DNA of 64,000 bases, from positions 1 to 64,000 of the forward strand of contig NZ_JOGO01000014.1 of NCBI RefSeq assembly GCF_000719475.1, read 5' to 3'. Under the pieces are notes generated by a model. It ran no database searches, was not told where the DNA came from, and saw only the letters and a list, made by a program, of their open reading frames with translations. Within the stretch, counting starts at the first letter, position 1. Each line of letters opens with the position of its first letter. Position numbers and translations under genes: made by a program. Positions 32,999 through 41,160 of this stretch are shown piece by piece. This stretch comes from Streptomyces sp. NRRL F-5630 (GTDB lineage: Bacteria > Actinomycetota > Actinomycetes > Streptomycetales > Streptomycetaceae).

Positions 32999-35115
32999 AG
33001 GGCCGGTATCTCCTTCGAGGCGTCGATGAGGGTGGTGGCGAGGTGCCACAAGCTGGTGTCGTCGAGGCCGCAGAGCTGGCGCAGGTGGGTCTGGGAGACG
33101 GGGCGGCCGGGGTCGCGGTAGCCGAGGACGGTGAGCCGGGGACCGGGGTGGCGGCGGCCGAAGAGGGCGTGGATGTCGGCCGGTTGTCCGCTGGTGGCCA
33201 GCACGAGCGGGGCTCTGGTGCCGAAGTGGTGGGTGAACGCGGCAGGGGCGAGGGCGAGGGGGCGGGTGTTTTCCTCGGCGAGGGCTGTGAGGTCGTGGAT
33301 GTGGACGTAGCGCAGGCGGAGTTCGGGGCGGTCGTCGCGCAGCCGCCTCGCCAGCGTGGTGAGCGCTTCGGCGGGGAGGTCTCCGGCGGAGGCGAGGATC
33401 AGGTCGGGTTCTTCGGGGCCGGGGGCGCTGAGGTGGGGCCAGATTGCGATCCCGTGCCGTAGCTCCTCGTCGAGGGTCTCCAGTGGGTACTGGACGGTTG
33501 CGTGCTTGTCGGCGATGACGAGCGTGCACCGGTCGAGCTTGCGCAGGGCGAAGGTGAGAGCGGCGGCGGCGCGTGCCGGGTCGGCGGGGGTCAGGACGTG
33601 GACCGAGGGATCACCGCCGGCCAGCAGGGCCGTGGCGAGGCTGGGGTTCTGGTGGGTGAAGGTGTTGTGCCAGCCGAGGCTGGTCAGGAGGTAGACCAGG
33701 CTGGGGAGCGGCGCGAGACCGGCGTGGCGGCGTGCGGACCGGTGTTTGAGCTGCTGTTGAACGAGGCTGAGGGTGATCGGCGCGAACGCCTCGTAAGTGG
33801 CGACGAGCGCGTGCCGGCCGGTCTCCGTGTAACCCTGGGCCCAGGCGTGGCACAGCTCCTCGCTGAGCACTTCCACCGCCCACGGCACGGTGCGCCCTTG
33901 CCCGTCGGTGAGGCCGAGACGGTTCGAGGCCAGCTCGTCGGGGCTGAACACACGGAAGGGCCCCTGTGCGGCGCGAGCCCGCAGGACATCCGGGACCACC
34001 TGCGCGAAACCGCGCCCGGAGGCATGGTCGGCAACCTGGGAGGAGGCGGCGACGCAACCCCTCGGCGCCGAGAGACCGCCGGGCTCGGGCCAGGGCCGAG
34101 GGAGCGCGGGCAGCAGGTGCGGACGGGGCCGACCGCCGGGCGTCAGGAGCTGGGCGGGACGGTAGGAGGCCAGCCACTTGGAGAGGAGGTCAAACTCGCC
34201 CGGGACGCTCGCCGGGTCGCGCAGCGGCGTCTTGTGCACCGCCGGAGTTCCGGCGAGCCCGACGGGGGCGCCGTAGCCCTTCTCCAGGGTGAGAATCAGG
34301 ACGCTCGACGGCCCCGGGACGCCCAACGGCCGCACGTCCGCGACCGCTTCGGCCATCGCCTGCCGGAGCTGGGCGATGTCGAGGCCGTCGCTGTAGACGG
34401 GCTGGTGGCCCAAACCGGTGAAGTAGGCGGTGAGTTCGTCACGGCTCAGCGTGGAGAGCACGCTCGGTCCCCCCATCCGCATCCCGTTGAGCAGGACGAC
34501 GGGCAGCACCGTGCCGTGGTCACCCGTACCGTGCAGCGCACGGGGAGCAAGCCAGGAAGCGGCGGCCGTCCCGGTCTCGCACTCCCCGTCACCGAGCAAG
34601 GCCACCGTCAGCCGGTGAGGTGCGTCGAGCACGGTGCCCTGCCCGATGGCGAGGGCGGCGCCGAGCTGACCACCGGTGTGCAGGTGTCCAGGAATCATCG
34701 GGGTGATCTCACCGCCGGTCTCGGGGCGGGGAAAGCCGGAGACGAGTTCGAGCAGCCCGGCCGGACTTTGAATCAGGTCAGGGTGGAGGCGGCCGAGCCT
34801 GCCGGTGAGGTAGGCGTGGGCGAGGGCGGACGGGCCGGCGTGTCCGGCGCCGTGCAGGACATGCAGCTCGTATCCGTCGGGGACGGACGCTTGGACCGGG
34901 CCCAGAGCGGCGAGCATCCGGTTGACCGGCGGGCAGACGCCCCAGTGGCCCGCCGGTCGCCACTTGACGTGGGCCGAGGTCAGGGGCCGGGCCAAGAGCG
35001 GGTTCTCACGAAGGTAAAGCTGAGCGAGGCAGAGGTAGTCGAGCGCGTCGGCGACGGCGGATACCGAAGCATCGGACACCAGGCGGTTCGTTCGTCGGAC
35101 GAGGTCAGCCCACAC
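32995..35115 (-). CDS. Strongly diverged phosphoketolase-like TPP enzyme
   Basis: 706 residues from GTG 35115, chosen because AGGAGG lies six bases upstream; the longer frame from 35154 has no such site. It aligns along its length with XFP phosphoketolases: HGAGHAGPS (88-96; usually GPGHG), GDGECETG (175-182) as the TPP/Mg motif, LLNGMRMGGPSVL, YEAFAPITLSLVQQQLKH and HQNPSLATALL. Several active-site signatures differ from standard XFP, and it is about 100 residues shorter. True XFPs split xylulose-5-P or fructose-6-P into acetyl phosphate and a smaller sugar phosphate. In this cluster it may cleave or form a different ketose-like bond. Confidence 0.75.
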   Translation of the reverse strand: MWADLVRRTNRLVSDASVSAVADALDYLCLAQLYLRENPLLARPLTSAHVKWRPAGHWGVCPPVNRMLAALGPVQASVPDGYELHVLHGAGHAGPSALAHAYLTGRLGRLHPDLIQSPAGLLELVSGFPRPETGGEITPMIPGHLHTGGQLGAALAIGQGTVLDAPHRLTVALLGDGECETGTAAASWLAPRALHGTGDHGTVLPVVLLNGMRMGGPSVLSTLSRDELTAYFTGLGHQPVYSDGLDIAQLRQAMAEAVADVRPLGVPGPSSVLILTLEKGYGAPVGLAGTPAVHKTPLRDPASVPGEFDLLSKWLASYRPAQLLTPGGRPRPHLLPALPRPWPEPGGLSAPRGCVAASSQVADHASGRGFAQVVPDVLRARAAQGPFRVFSPDELASNRLGLTDGQGRTVPWAVEVLSEELCHAWAQGYTETGRHALVATYEAFAPITLSLVQQQLKHRSARRHAGLAPLPSLVYLLTSLGWHNTFTHQNPSLATALLAGGDPSVHVLTPADPARAAAALTFALRKLDRCTLVIADKHATVQYPLETLDEELRHGIAIWPHLSAPGPEEPDLILASAGDLPAEALTTLARRLRDDRPELRLRYVHIHDLTALAEENTRPLALAPAAFTHHFGTRAPLVLATSGQPADIHALFGRRHPGPRLTVLGYRDPGRPVSQTHLRQLCGLDDTSLWHLATTLIDASKEIPAL

Positions 35116-35758
35116 GGGCGCCTCCTGTCGGTGTGAGCGCGGCTTCGACGGCACGAGCGTGGACGGTGCCTTCCCGATGGACGCGAGCGGCGGCGTCCAC
35201 GGGGCAGTCGACGACGGTCAGGTGCCGGCCGTGCGGGCAGATCCCGCCGTCGACGACCGCAGCGATACCGGCCTTCGCGCGCCGGTCGAAGGCGGCGACC
35301 TGGGCGACGGTGAGCGCCGGGTGATCCGCGACGCCGGCAGCGGGGGTGGAGATGCTGCACACGGCAGCGGCCAGCGGCTCACCGACCGTCGAGAACAGTC
35401 GCCCCAGGATTCCGTCGGGGCAGCCGACGAGCGCGGGGGAGCCGACGGCCGCGATGGGCTCCGCGCCCGGCTTCCACGGAAGACGCAACGCGAGGTCCCC
35501 CGGCCACAGGTGCTCCATCAGCAGGCGGGCGTCATCGCTCAGGTCGAACAGGGCGTCGCCCCTGGTCGTCGAGTCGAGCAGGAGGAGCAGCGGCTTCGTC
35601 TCGGGACGCTGCTTGACGTGAAAGATCGCGCGCGTGGCGAGGAAATCGGTGGCGCGGGCACACAGCATGTACCAGCGAGGCGTCGGCATGGCGACCAGTC
35701 GCCCGGTCCTCAGGAGCTGGGCCGCGAGCGGGAGCTGGTCAGGAGCGAGGACGTCCAT
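35105..35758 (-). CDS. YrdC/Sua5-domain protein
   Basis: 217 residues from ATG 35758 with AGGGAGG upstream; a TTG at 35776 is an alternative. It has the YrdC fold pattern with the Lys-Arg motif VKQRPETKPLLLLL (K49, R51), a Pro-rich WPGDLALRLP strand and the PALVGCPDG/PLAAAVCSIST region. YrdC/Sua5 makes threonylcarbamoyl-adenylate for tRNA t6A; related domains make carbamoyl-adenylate in antibiotic carbamoylation. Being embedded in a biosynthetic operon suggests a pathway role rather than the housekeeping one. Its end overlaps the phosphoketolase start by 11 bp. Confidence 0.75.
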   Translation of the reverse strand: MDVLAPDQLPLAAQLLRTGRLVAMPTPRWYMLCARATDFLATRAIFHVKQRPETKPLLLLLDSTTRGDALFDLSDDARLLMEHLWPGDLALRLPWKPGAEPIAAVGSPALVGCPDGILGRLFSTVGEPLAAAVCSISTPAAGVADHPALTVAQVAAFDRRAKAGIAAVVDGGICPHGRHLTVVDCPVDAAARVHREGTVHARAVEAALTPTGGARVG

Positions 35759-36536
35759 GGTGCCCTCCCTTGACAACCGGTCGGCGGGCAGCGAGGGCGG
35801 AGAGCGCAGGGAACTCCAGCGACGGGTCCGAGAGGGCCTCCAGCGCGAGATCGGCGTGCTGAGCGTGGCTGACCCGGAAATACGCCATCACCCTGGGCGT
35901 GCCGCTCGTGTTGATGCCCACCCGGTGCGGGACGAGATGGTGCATCACGATGACGTCGCCGGGCCCGGCGACAAGGGCGGTGCCGTTCAGGTCGTCGATG
36001 TCCTCGGGGGTCTGGGCGGGCTGACCCAGCGTCCAGTCGGTCGCGAAGTACTCGGCCATCCGGCGGTGACCGCCCGGCACGTAGTGCAGCGCCCCTGCGT
36101 CGGCCGTGGCGCTTCCGTCCAGGACAACGCCGACGATGAAGGAGAACGTGCGCAGGTCGCGGGATTCGAGATGTGGGCAGGAGACGCCGTCAACGTGCAT
36201 CGCCTTCACCGGCTGTGCCGCGCCGTGCGGCAGCCGGATCTGGATCTGCGCTCGGGCGACCGGGGCTGCCGCCGCAGGCCACAGCAACTCCGCGGCCAGC
36301 TCCGCCAAGCCGGTCTTCTGGTAGAGGTCGAGGAGAGCGGGGTGCTCCTCCAGCTCGGGGGAGAAGCTGCGCTCGGTGTAGGCGATCAGCCGCTCGGGGT
36401 CGTACGCCTCGTTCAGCCACTTGCCGACGAGAGCGCGGGCCCTGGCGAGCACGGAGCCGTGGACCAGGCCGCGGCGTATGAGCACGCCGTCCTCGACGAA
36501 CCGGCGCAGCTCGTCAGTGCTCCATGAAACGGGCAT
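35739..36536 (-). CDS. PhyH-like oxygenase 2
   Basis: 265 residues from ATG 36536 (GGAAAGGG upstream). The Fe(II)/2-oxoglutarate triad is H114-x-D116 (KAMHVDGVS) and H204 (LVPHRVGINTSGTPRV) with R215. It shares the family fold with the oxygenase at 32168 but the sequences are clearly different, so two separate oxidation steps are likely. It overlaps the YrdC gene by 20 bp. Confidence 0.85.
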   Translation of the reverse strand: MPVSWSTDELRRFVEDGVLIRRGLVHGSVLARARALVGKWLNEAYDPERLIAYTERSFSPELEEHPALLDLYQKTGLAELAAELLWPAAAAPVARAQIQIRLPHGAAQPVKAMHVDGVSCPHLESRDLRTFSFIVGVVLDGSATADAGALHYVPGGHRRMAEYFATDWTLGQPAQTPEDIDDLNGTALVAGPGDVIVMHHLVPHRVGINTSGTPRVMAYFRVSHAQHADLALEALSDPSLEFPALSALAARRPVVKGGHHGRPRS

Positions 36537-36606
36537 AGCGGTTTTCCCTTTCCGATGAGGCGTCGCCGGGACGGGAGAGCCCGCCCCGGCGACGAGGGGG
36601 AGCCGG

Positions 36607-37386
36607 TCAGGCGCGGCGGCCGAGGACGACCTGGAAGGAGGCATGCTCGATCAGGCCGTCGCGGGCGGCGTGCTCGTCGAGCAGGTCGCGGGCACGGCGT
36701 TCGAAGGCGTCGACCCGGTCGCCGAACAGGGGGCGGGCAGCGAAGGAGGTCGAGTACAGGTAGCCGATCACCGTGTCGGTGTTCCACTCCCGTTCGACGG
36801 CGATGGTGTGCTCTTCGACCTGCCCGAACACCGAATGTGCGACGATCTCGCGGTAGGGCCGGTTGTGCGCCGCGTACACCTTGTCCTTTCCGGCCCTTCG
36901 CTCCTCGCCCAGGTACTCCTGGATCAAGTTCCGCAGGGCGTCCGTCCACTCGGCTCGGGCGGTCCACAGACTGCCGTCGCCCATGACGGCGACCGTCGCG
37001 TCCGGAGCGGTCATACCGTCGAGGCGCGAGAGCACGAGGTCCTGGTCCATCCAGTGGAAGGCGCGGCAGATGGTGACGAGGTTGGCCCGGTAGGAGCGGG
37101 GCGGTGTGAAGTCCTCGGCCGAGGCGTTGTGGAGCCGGACCGCGGCGGGCAGCCCGGCGAGCGCTTTGTCGGCCTCGTCGAGCATGCCCGCGTCCTGCTC
37201 GACGACGTCGACCTCCGCCACCTTCCCGGACAGGGCCAAGGGCACCTGGCCCGTACCGGAGCCCAGGTCGAGCAGGATTCCGTGCTTCTTGCCGTCCACC
37301 CGTTGCGTGAGCAGGTCGACGGCTTCGTCCGGGATGCCGGGCCGGTACGTGGCGTAGAACGGGGCAGTGGTGTCGAACTGGCTCAC
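36607..37386 (-). CDS. Class I SAM-dependent methyltransferase
   Basis: 259 residues from GTG 37386, overlapping the HAD stop (GTGA). The SAM-binding motif I is ILLDLGSGTGQ (37-47), followed by an acidic loop (VDVVEQDAGML) and FHWMDQDLVL, which is typical of small-molecule methyltransferases. It ends 70 bp before the second PhyH gene. The substrate is unknown; O-, N- or C-methylation of a cluster intermediate is likely. Confidence 0.85.
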   Translation of the reverse strand: MSQFDTTAPFYATYRPGIPDEAVDLLTQRVDGKKHGILLDLGSGTGQVPLALSGKVAEVDVVEQDAGMLDEADKALAGLPAAVRLHNASAEDFTPPRSYRANLVTICRAFHWMDQDLVLSRLDGMTAPDATVAVMGDGSLWTARAEWTDALRNLIQEYLGEERRAGKDKVYAAHNRPYREIVAHSVFGQVEEHTIAVEREWNTDTVIGYLYSTSFAARPLFGDRVDAFERRARDLLDEHAARDGLIEHASFQVVLGRRA

Positions 37387-38084
37387 GGGGTAACTCTCCT
37401 GGTGGTACGAGTAGACGGGTGCACGGTCCGTTCGATGAAGCGAACCGCGCGAGGAAGATCCGGAACGAGGGCGACCCGGCCGGGGTGCTGGGCCAGCAGT
37501 CCGCTTTCCTCAGCCGTGGGAACGCTCGTGGTGATCCACAACGCCTGGGCGCCAGCCGCGAGGGCACCGCGGACGTCGTAGTCGAAGCTGTCGCCCACAT
37601 GCAGGACTTCGGCGGGACTGAAGCCGTGGAGCCGGGCGACAGTCTGCACCACCCGGCGGTCCGGCTTCGCGTACCCGAGCCGCCACGACGGGTGGTGGGC
37701 ACGGAGGTGAGGAGCGAGGAGACCGCAGATATCGCTCTCACGTTCATCCCAGTGGCTCACATTCGACAGCGTGATCACGGGCACGAACTCTGAGACGCGC
37801 GCCACCGCTTCTTTCGCGCCGGCCCAGAGGGCAAATTCGGGAGGATCGTGGTCGTGAGGGAATCGGGCTGGCGCGATCTCAAGGGCTTCGCACACCCTGC
37901 GGGGGCCCGTCGTGTCGCTGCGTGGGTCCAAGGGATGCAGGATTTGCTGCGCCACTTGTTTCGCTCGACCAGCCGGGAGCGGGGACAGCTCCACCAAGCG
38001 CTGGGTGAGGGTCGTTCCGCGCGGCTCTCCGAGGGTGTATCCGACATCGAGACTGACCAGCCGTACGGGAGACGCCTCGCTCAC
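37383..38084 (-). CDS. HAD-superfamily hydrolase
   Basis: 233 residues from GTG 38084. HAD motifs are present: motif I SLDVGYTLGE with nucleophile D13, motif II TLSNVSHWD, motif III Lys in GYAKPDRR and motif IV HVGDSFDYDVRGA. The second Asp of the usual DxDxT is Gly (G15). This is also seen in some dehalogenase-like and other HAD proteins, so plain phosphatase activity cannot be assumed. It overlaps both neighbours by four bases. Confidence 0.8.
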   Translation of the reverse strand: MSEASPVRLVSLDVGYTLGEPRGTTLTQRLVELSPLPAGRAKQVAQQILHPLDPRSDTTGPRRVCEALEIAPARFPHDHDPPEFALWAGAKEAVARVSEFVPVITLSNVSHWDERESDICGLLAPHLRAHHPSWRLGYAKPDRRVVQTVARLHGFSPAEVLHVGDSFDYDVRGALAAGAQALWITTSVPTAEESGLLAQHPGRVALVPDLPRAVRFIERTVHPSTRTTRRVTP

Positions 38085-38530
38085 GACGCAGCCGCCAAGG
38101 CCGTGATGATGAGGCCGATCCGCTCCGTACGGACCGGACCGGGGCCGGCTTCCCCGAGGAAGGTCAAGAGCTGCCGGGCCTCGGCCGGAGACCAGTTTCC
38201 GGTGTCAACACCTGCTTCGGTGGCCGCTCGTGCGAGGTCATCGGGGATGGCGGGCGGGCGCGAACCGTGCGGCATGAGCAGCGACCCGCGCCACGCGGTG
38301 CCGACCGCTGTCTGCGGCATCACCTCGCGGAGGGGGGAGAGCACGGTGACGTCATCGAAGGTGAGGATGCGCACCGGCAGTTCGGCCACGTTCACCGGCT
38401 GGGTCAGACACAAAGTCCCGGACAGGAATGTGTCGTACCCGTTCAGCCGCTCGTCCAGGACGAGCAGCACCTGCCCTTCACGCCGCTCCAGACGTCCGCG
38501 AAGTGCCAGCTCGCCCACGGAGGTGCGCAT
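38081..38530 (-). CDS. Small unknown protein of the biosynthetic cluster
   Basis: 149 residues from ATG 38530, which overlaps the enolase-family stop (TAATG). It begins MRTSVGELALRGRLERREGQ and shows beta strands (VLLVLDERLNGYDTFL, then LPVRILTFDDVTVLSP) followed by helices. No known motif is found. Its tight coupling on both sides suggests that it is needed with the HAD and enolase-type enzymes, as a subunit or an unknown enzyme. Confidence 0.6.
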   Translation of the reverse strand: MRTSVGELALRGRLERREGQVLLVLDERLNGYDTFLSGTLCLTQPVNVAELPVRILTFDDVTVLSPLREVMPQTAVGTAWRGSLLMPHGSRPPAIPDDLARAATEAGVDTGNWSPAEARQLLTFLGEAGPGPVRTERIGLIITALAAAS

Positions 38531-39579
38531 TAGTGACGCACCTCCACTCCGAAGCCCGGCCGGTCGGACAGCACGACGCGACCGGTCTCCGGCAGGAGCG
38601 GCTCGCGCAGGGCGCGCTGGCGTCGCGGCTCCCACTCCATCTGGTACTCCACTGCTTCCGTCTTGTCGGGGAAGGCGGCGGCCAGATGCACGGCGGGCAC
38701 GAACGACCGTCCGTGCAGGTGAACGGGAACCGCCGCCCTGCTGGCGGCGTCAAGCCAGCCGCGGGCTTCGGTGATACCGCCGCACCACATCACGTCGAAG
38801 GTGAGCGCGTCCGGCCGGCAGTGCTCCAGCAGCTCGACGAGGTCTTCGACGTGGGTCAGCCTCTCGCCGAACCCGATCCGCAGTGCCTCGGCTCGGGTGC
38901 GCAGGCGCTCGTACGCGGCTCGATCGGTTCGCGGCAGCGGGTCCTCCACCCAGCGAACCGTCTCCGGAGCGAGGAGCGGAGCAAGCTCCTCGGCCAGTGC
39001 GTGGTCCCAGGTGCCCAAGGCATCCATGACCACGCTGTGCCCTGCCCACGACGACGCTCGTTCGGCGCATGCCACCAGCTCGTGGGCGTCCCCGGACCGT
39101 AAACCCCACTTCGTGAAGGCGAATCCCTCGGCCGCGGTGGCCGCCACCGACTCCGCCGCCGAGACGGAGTTGAGGTCCAGGGAAAGGCGGGAGGCGTAGA
39201 CCGGCACCTGCCGCGCGGGGCGCTCGCTGAGCAACGCGGCCACGGGGCGATCGGCAAGGCGGCCGTGAAGCTCCCAGACCGCGCAGTCCAGCGCTCCCAC
39301 CGCCCAGCGTCCGAGACCTGCCGCATGCGGGCCGAGATCGGCGAGCAGGCTGCGCAGCAGGCCCTCGTGGTCGGTCACACGCTCCCCCACCGCACCCTGC
39401 CCGAGCCGGGCAGCGACAAGGACAGCGGGCAACTCGTCGACCGGCGCGAACACATCGGATACGCCACGGGCCTCGGCGATCACCGCGAACTGGCTGTCGC
39501 CTGGGATGAACGGACCCGACACCCTCTCGTCGAGGCGCTCCACTCGAACGCGTTCGATGACCGTGTCAGCGAGGTCCAT
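38530..39579 (-). CDS. Enolase-superfamily (mandelate racemase/muconate lactonizing type) enzyme
   Basis: 349 residues from ATG 39579. The barrel carries the metal ligands D186 (VVMDALGTW), E212 (RWVEDPLP) and E239 (GFGERLTH). Candidate acid/base residues are K157 (FTKWGL) and H289 (VPVHLHGRSF). The superfamily abstracts the proton alpha to a carboxylate and then racemises, dehydrates or lactonises. A carboxylate intermediate in the pathway is therefore likely. The start overlaps the end of the radical SAM gene by 14 bp. Confidence 0.85.
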   Translation of the reverse strand: MDLADTVIERVRVERLDERVSGPFIPGDSQFAVIAEARGVSDVFAPVDELPAVLVAARLGQGAVGERVTDHEGLLRSLLADLGPHAAGLGRWAVGALDCAVWELHGRLADRPVAALLSERPARQVPVYASRLSLDLNSVSAAESVAATAAEGFAFTKWGLRSGDAHELVACAERASSWAGHSVVMDALGTWDHALAEELAPLLAPETVRWVEDPLPRTDRAAYERLRTRAEALRIGFGERLTHVEDLVELLEHCRPDALTFDVMWCGGITEARGWLDAASRAAVPVHLHGRSFVPAVHLAAAFPDKTEAVEYQMEWEPRRQRALREPLLPETGRVVLSDRPGFGVEVRH

Positions 39580-40681
39580 CGAGGAGGTCCTCTACGGCGT
39601 ACGTGAAGTACCAGAGCGGCCGGTAGCACTCCCAGCCCACCGGCCGCAGCCCGGTGGGCGCCATGGCTCGCTCGACGACCGTTCGGGCCCGGAGGTAGTA
39701 GTCCAGGCCCTCTGCCCCCGGCGTCCGCATGCCCTGCATCATCACCGTGTGCGCCTGAAAGACCTGGATGTTCGGGAACGCAGTCACCACCCCTGCGAGC
39801 GAGCCCACCCCTCGTTCGAGGTCCTCCATCGGGTCCAGCCCGACGATGTACGTGTACGAGGTGTCCAGCCCCGCCGCCCGAGCCCGCGCCAGCAGGTCCG
39901 GCATGTGTTCGGGCCGTAAGTCTGCCTTGGTTGACTTGAGCAGGGCCTCGCGCCGAGTGAAGTGCTCCGTGGTCAGCCGCAGGACGAAGGGCGCCACCTG
40001 GGAGGCGATGGTCTCGAACGCGGCGTCGCTGCGCAGCACGGAGGTGAGGAAGCCGATCCGGGCGCTGACGCCGGCGCGCGCCAGAGCGGGCCGGAGAGCC
40101 GTCAGATGATGGACGGCCGCTTCCTCCCGCTCGAAGCAACCCGTGGAAACGGTGACCTCGGTCAACTCGCCGAGGTTCCGACGAGGGTGCTGCTCGCCGA
40201 GCGCACGCAACAGGTCGTCGAGCCCCTGCTCTTCGCGAAGCCGCGGATCGGCCGCGGCCTCAAGCGTGTTGGGGCAGAAGGCGCAGCCGACGCACCGGCT
40301 CCGTGCATTGGGATTGAGGGTCGCGGCACGGCCCTCATTGCGGAAGTACCCGCCGACGGCCTCGTCGGCGTCGACGCGCTCGACGTGGGCGACCACGACG
40401 TCGTTCAGCGACAACTCGTCGCCCCGGAGCCGGAAGGGGCTGGCCGGGCGGTTCAGCGGAACGATGATCTGCCACGGGACCTCGGGCCGGCGCGCGAGGC
40501 GCAGGTTGACCCGGGCCCGATGACGGTCCTGGCCGGAGATCCCGTACAGATTCACAGCGATCAGGAGCACGTCCTCAAGGGGCACCCCGTGGCGAAGGGC
40601 GGTCTGCTCCATGTCCCGAAGACGTGCTGTGCCCACGGCGCTGCGCGAGGACGTGGCACTACTCATAGAGAGATGGGTCAT
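39566..40681 (-). CDS. Radical SAM protein with CX2CX2C cluster motif
   Basis: 371 residues from ATG 40681, chosen for GGAG about 7 bp upstream; TTG 40693 is in frame. The cluster motif is SRCVGCAFCPN with C130, C133 and C136, that is CX2CX2C instead of the standard CX3CX2C. Beyond it are barrel-like features: VTVSTGCFEREEAAVHH, RLTTEHFTRREALL and TSYTYIVGLDPMEDL. The first 110 residues form an extra domain with VPWQIIVPLNRPASPF. Radical SAM enzymes start difficult reactions on unactivated carbons. It is the first gene of the nine-gene cluster. Confidence 0.8.
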   Translation of the reverse strand: MTHLSMSSATSSRSAVGTARLRDMEQTALRHGVPLEDVLLIAVNLYGISGQDRHRARVNLRLARRPEVPWQIIVPLNRPASPFRLRGDELSLNDVVVAHVERVDADEAVGGYFRNEGRAATLNPNARSRCVGCAFCPNTLEAAADPRLREEQGLDDLLRALGEQHPRRNLGELTEVTVSTGCFEREEAAVHHLTALRPALARAGVSARIGFLTSVLRSDAAFETIASQVAPFVLRLTTEHFTRREALLKSTKADLRPEHMPDLLARARAAGLDTSYTYIVGLDPMEDLERGVGSLAGVVTAFPNIQVFQAHTVMMQGMRTPGAEGLDYYLRARTVVERAMAPTGLRPVGWECYRPLWYFTYAVEDLLDGPR

Positions 40682-40701
40682 GAATGTCTCCAACCGTGCA
40701 C

Positions 40702-40722
40702 AAAAGCAATGGAGTTGCTTTT
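40702..40722. promoter_or_regulatory. A/T-rich inverted repeat upstream of the cluster
   Basis: AAAAGCAA (40702-40709) and TTGCTTTT (40715-40722) form a perfect 8-bp repeat with a 5-nt centre, just before the radical SAM start. Such A/T runs are rare in this genome. It may be an operator or an mRNA hairpin controlling the operon. No clear -10/-35 pair could be assigned nearby. Confidence 0.4.
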
Positions 40723-40915
40723 AGGGAGGCGGTGTGACGTCTGCAGCGCCCGGTTGTCGGCGCAGCATCTTTGGCACAGTCGACGAGGTACCGAGTGCCG
40801 CACGGCAAGACAACCAGTGGGGCGAGGAGCCGCACAGGCTCAGCGGCTATCCCCGTTTTATCCTCGTTCACGCGGGGGCACCCGGTCTTGGCCCCTTCGG
40901 GCCCCCATGACGCGA

Positions 40916-40951
40916 CGAAGGGCGTCTCCGGACCGTCGGAGACACCCTTCG
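40916..40951 (-). terminator. Hairpin after the DUF397 gene
   Basis: CGAAGGGCGTCTCCG (40916-40930) pairs with CGGAGACACCCTTCG (40937-40951) with one mismatch and a 6-nt loop. It starts 18 bp after the DUF397 stop (minus strand) and should insulate the regulator pair from the biosynthetic operon. Confidence 0.7.
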
Positions 40952-40968
40952 CGGTTCACCTTCCCAAG

Positions 40969-41160
40969 TCAGCGCGAGTCTGCGGACTCTCGGACGAAAC
41001 GGCTCCATGCAGCCCTGGAGACTTTCACGGAGGGCCGCAGGGGGTCCTTGGAGTCGCGGAAGGCGGCGCTCTCACTTGCCAGGCTGACCTCAATGCAGGC
41101 GCCCTGCCCGGAACTGTAGGAACTCTTGAACCAGGCGCCGTGGTTGTGCTGGCGGATCAT
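40969..41160 (-). CDS. DUF397 protein
   Basis: 63 residues with the typical DUF397 body (WFKSSYSSGQGACIEVSL, then AFRDSKDP). ATG 41160 overlaps the stop of the XRE regulator (ATGA). DUF397 proteins are found paired with XRE/DUF5753 regulators in Streptomyces and are thought to act as their partners. Confidence 0.85.
   Translation of the reverse strand: MIRQHNHGAWFKSSYSSGQGACIEVSLASESAAFRDSKDPLRPSVKVSRAAWSRFVRESADSR

Noticed and set aside
32168..40681. Phosphonate biosynthesis cluster
   Set aside because: PhyH and radical SAM enzymes occur there, but no PEP mutase or phosphonopyruvate decarboxylase is present.
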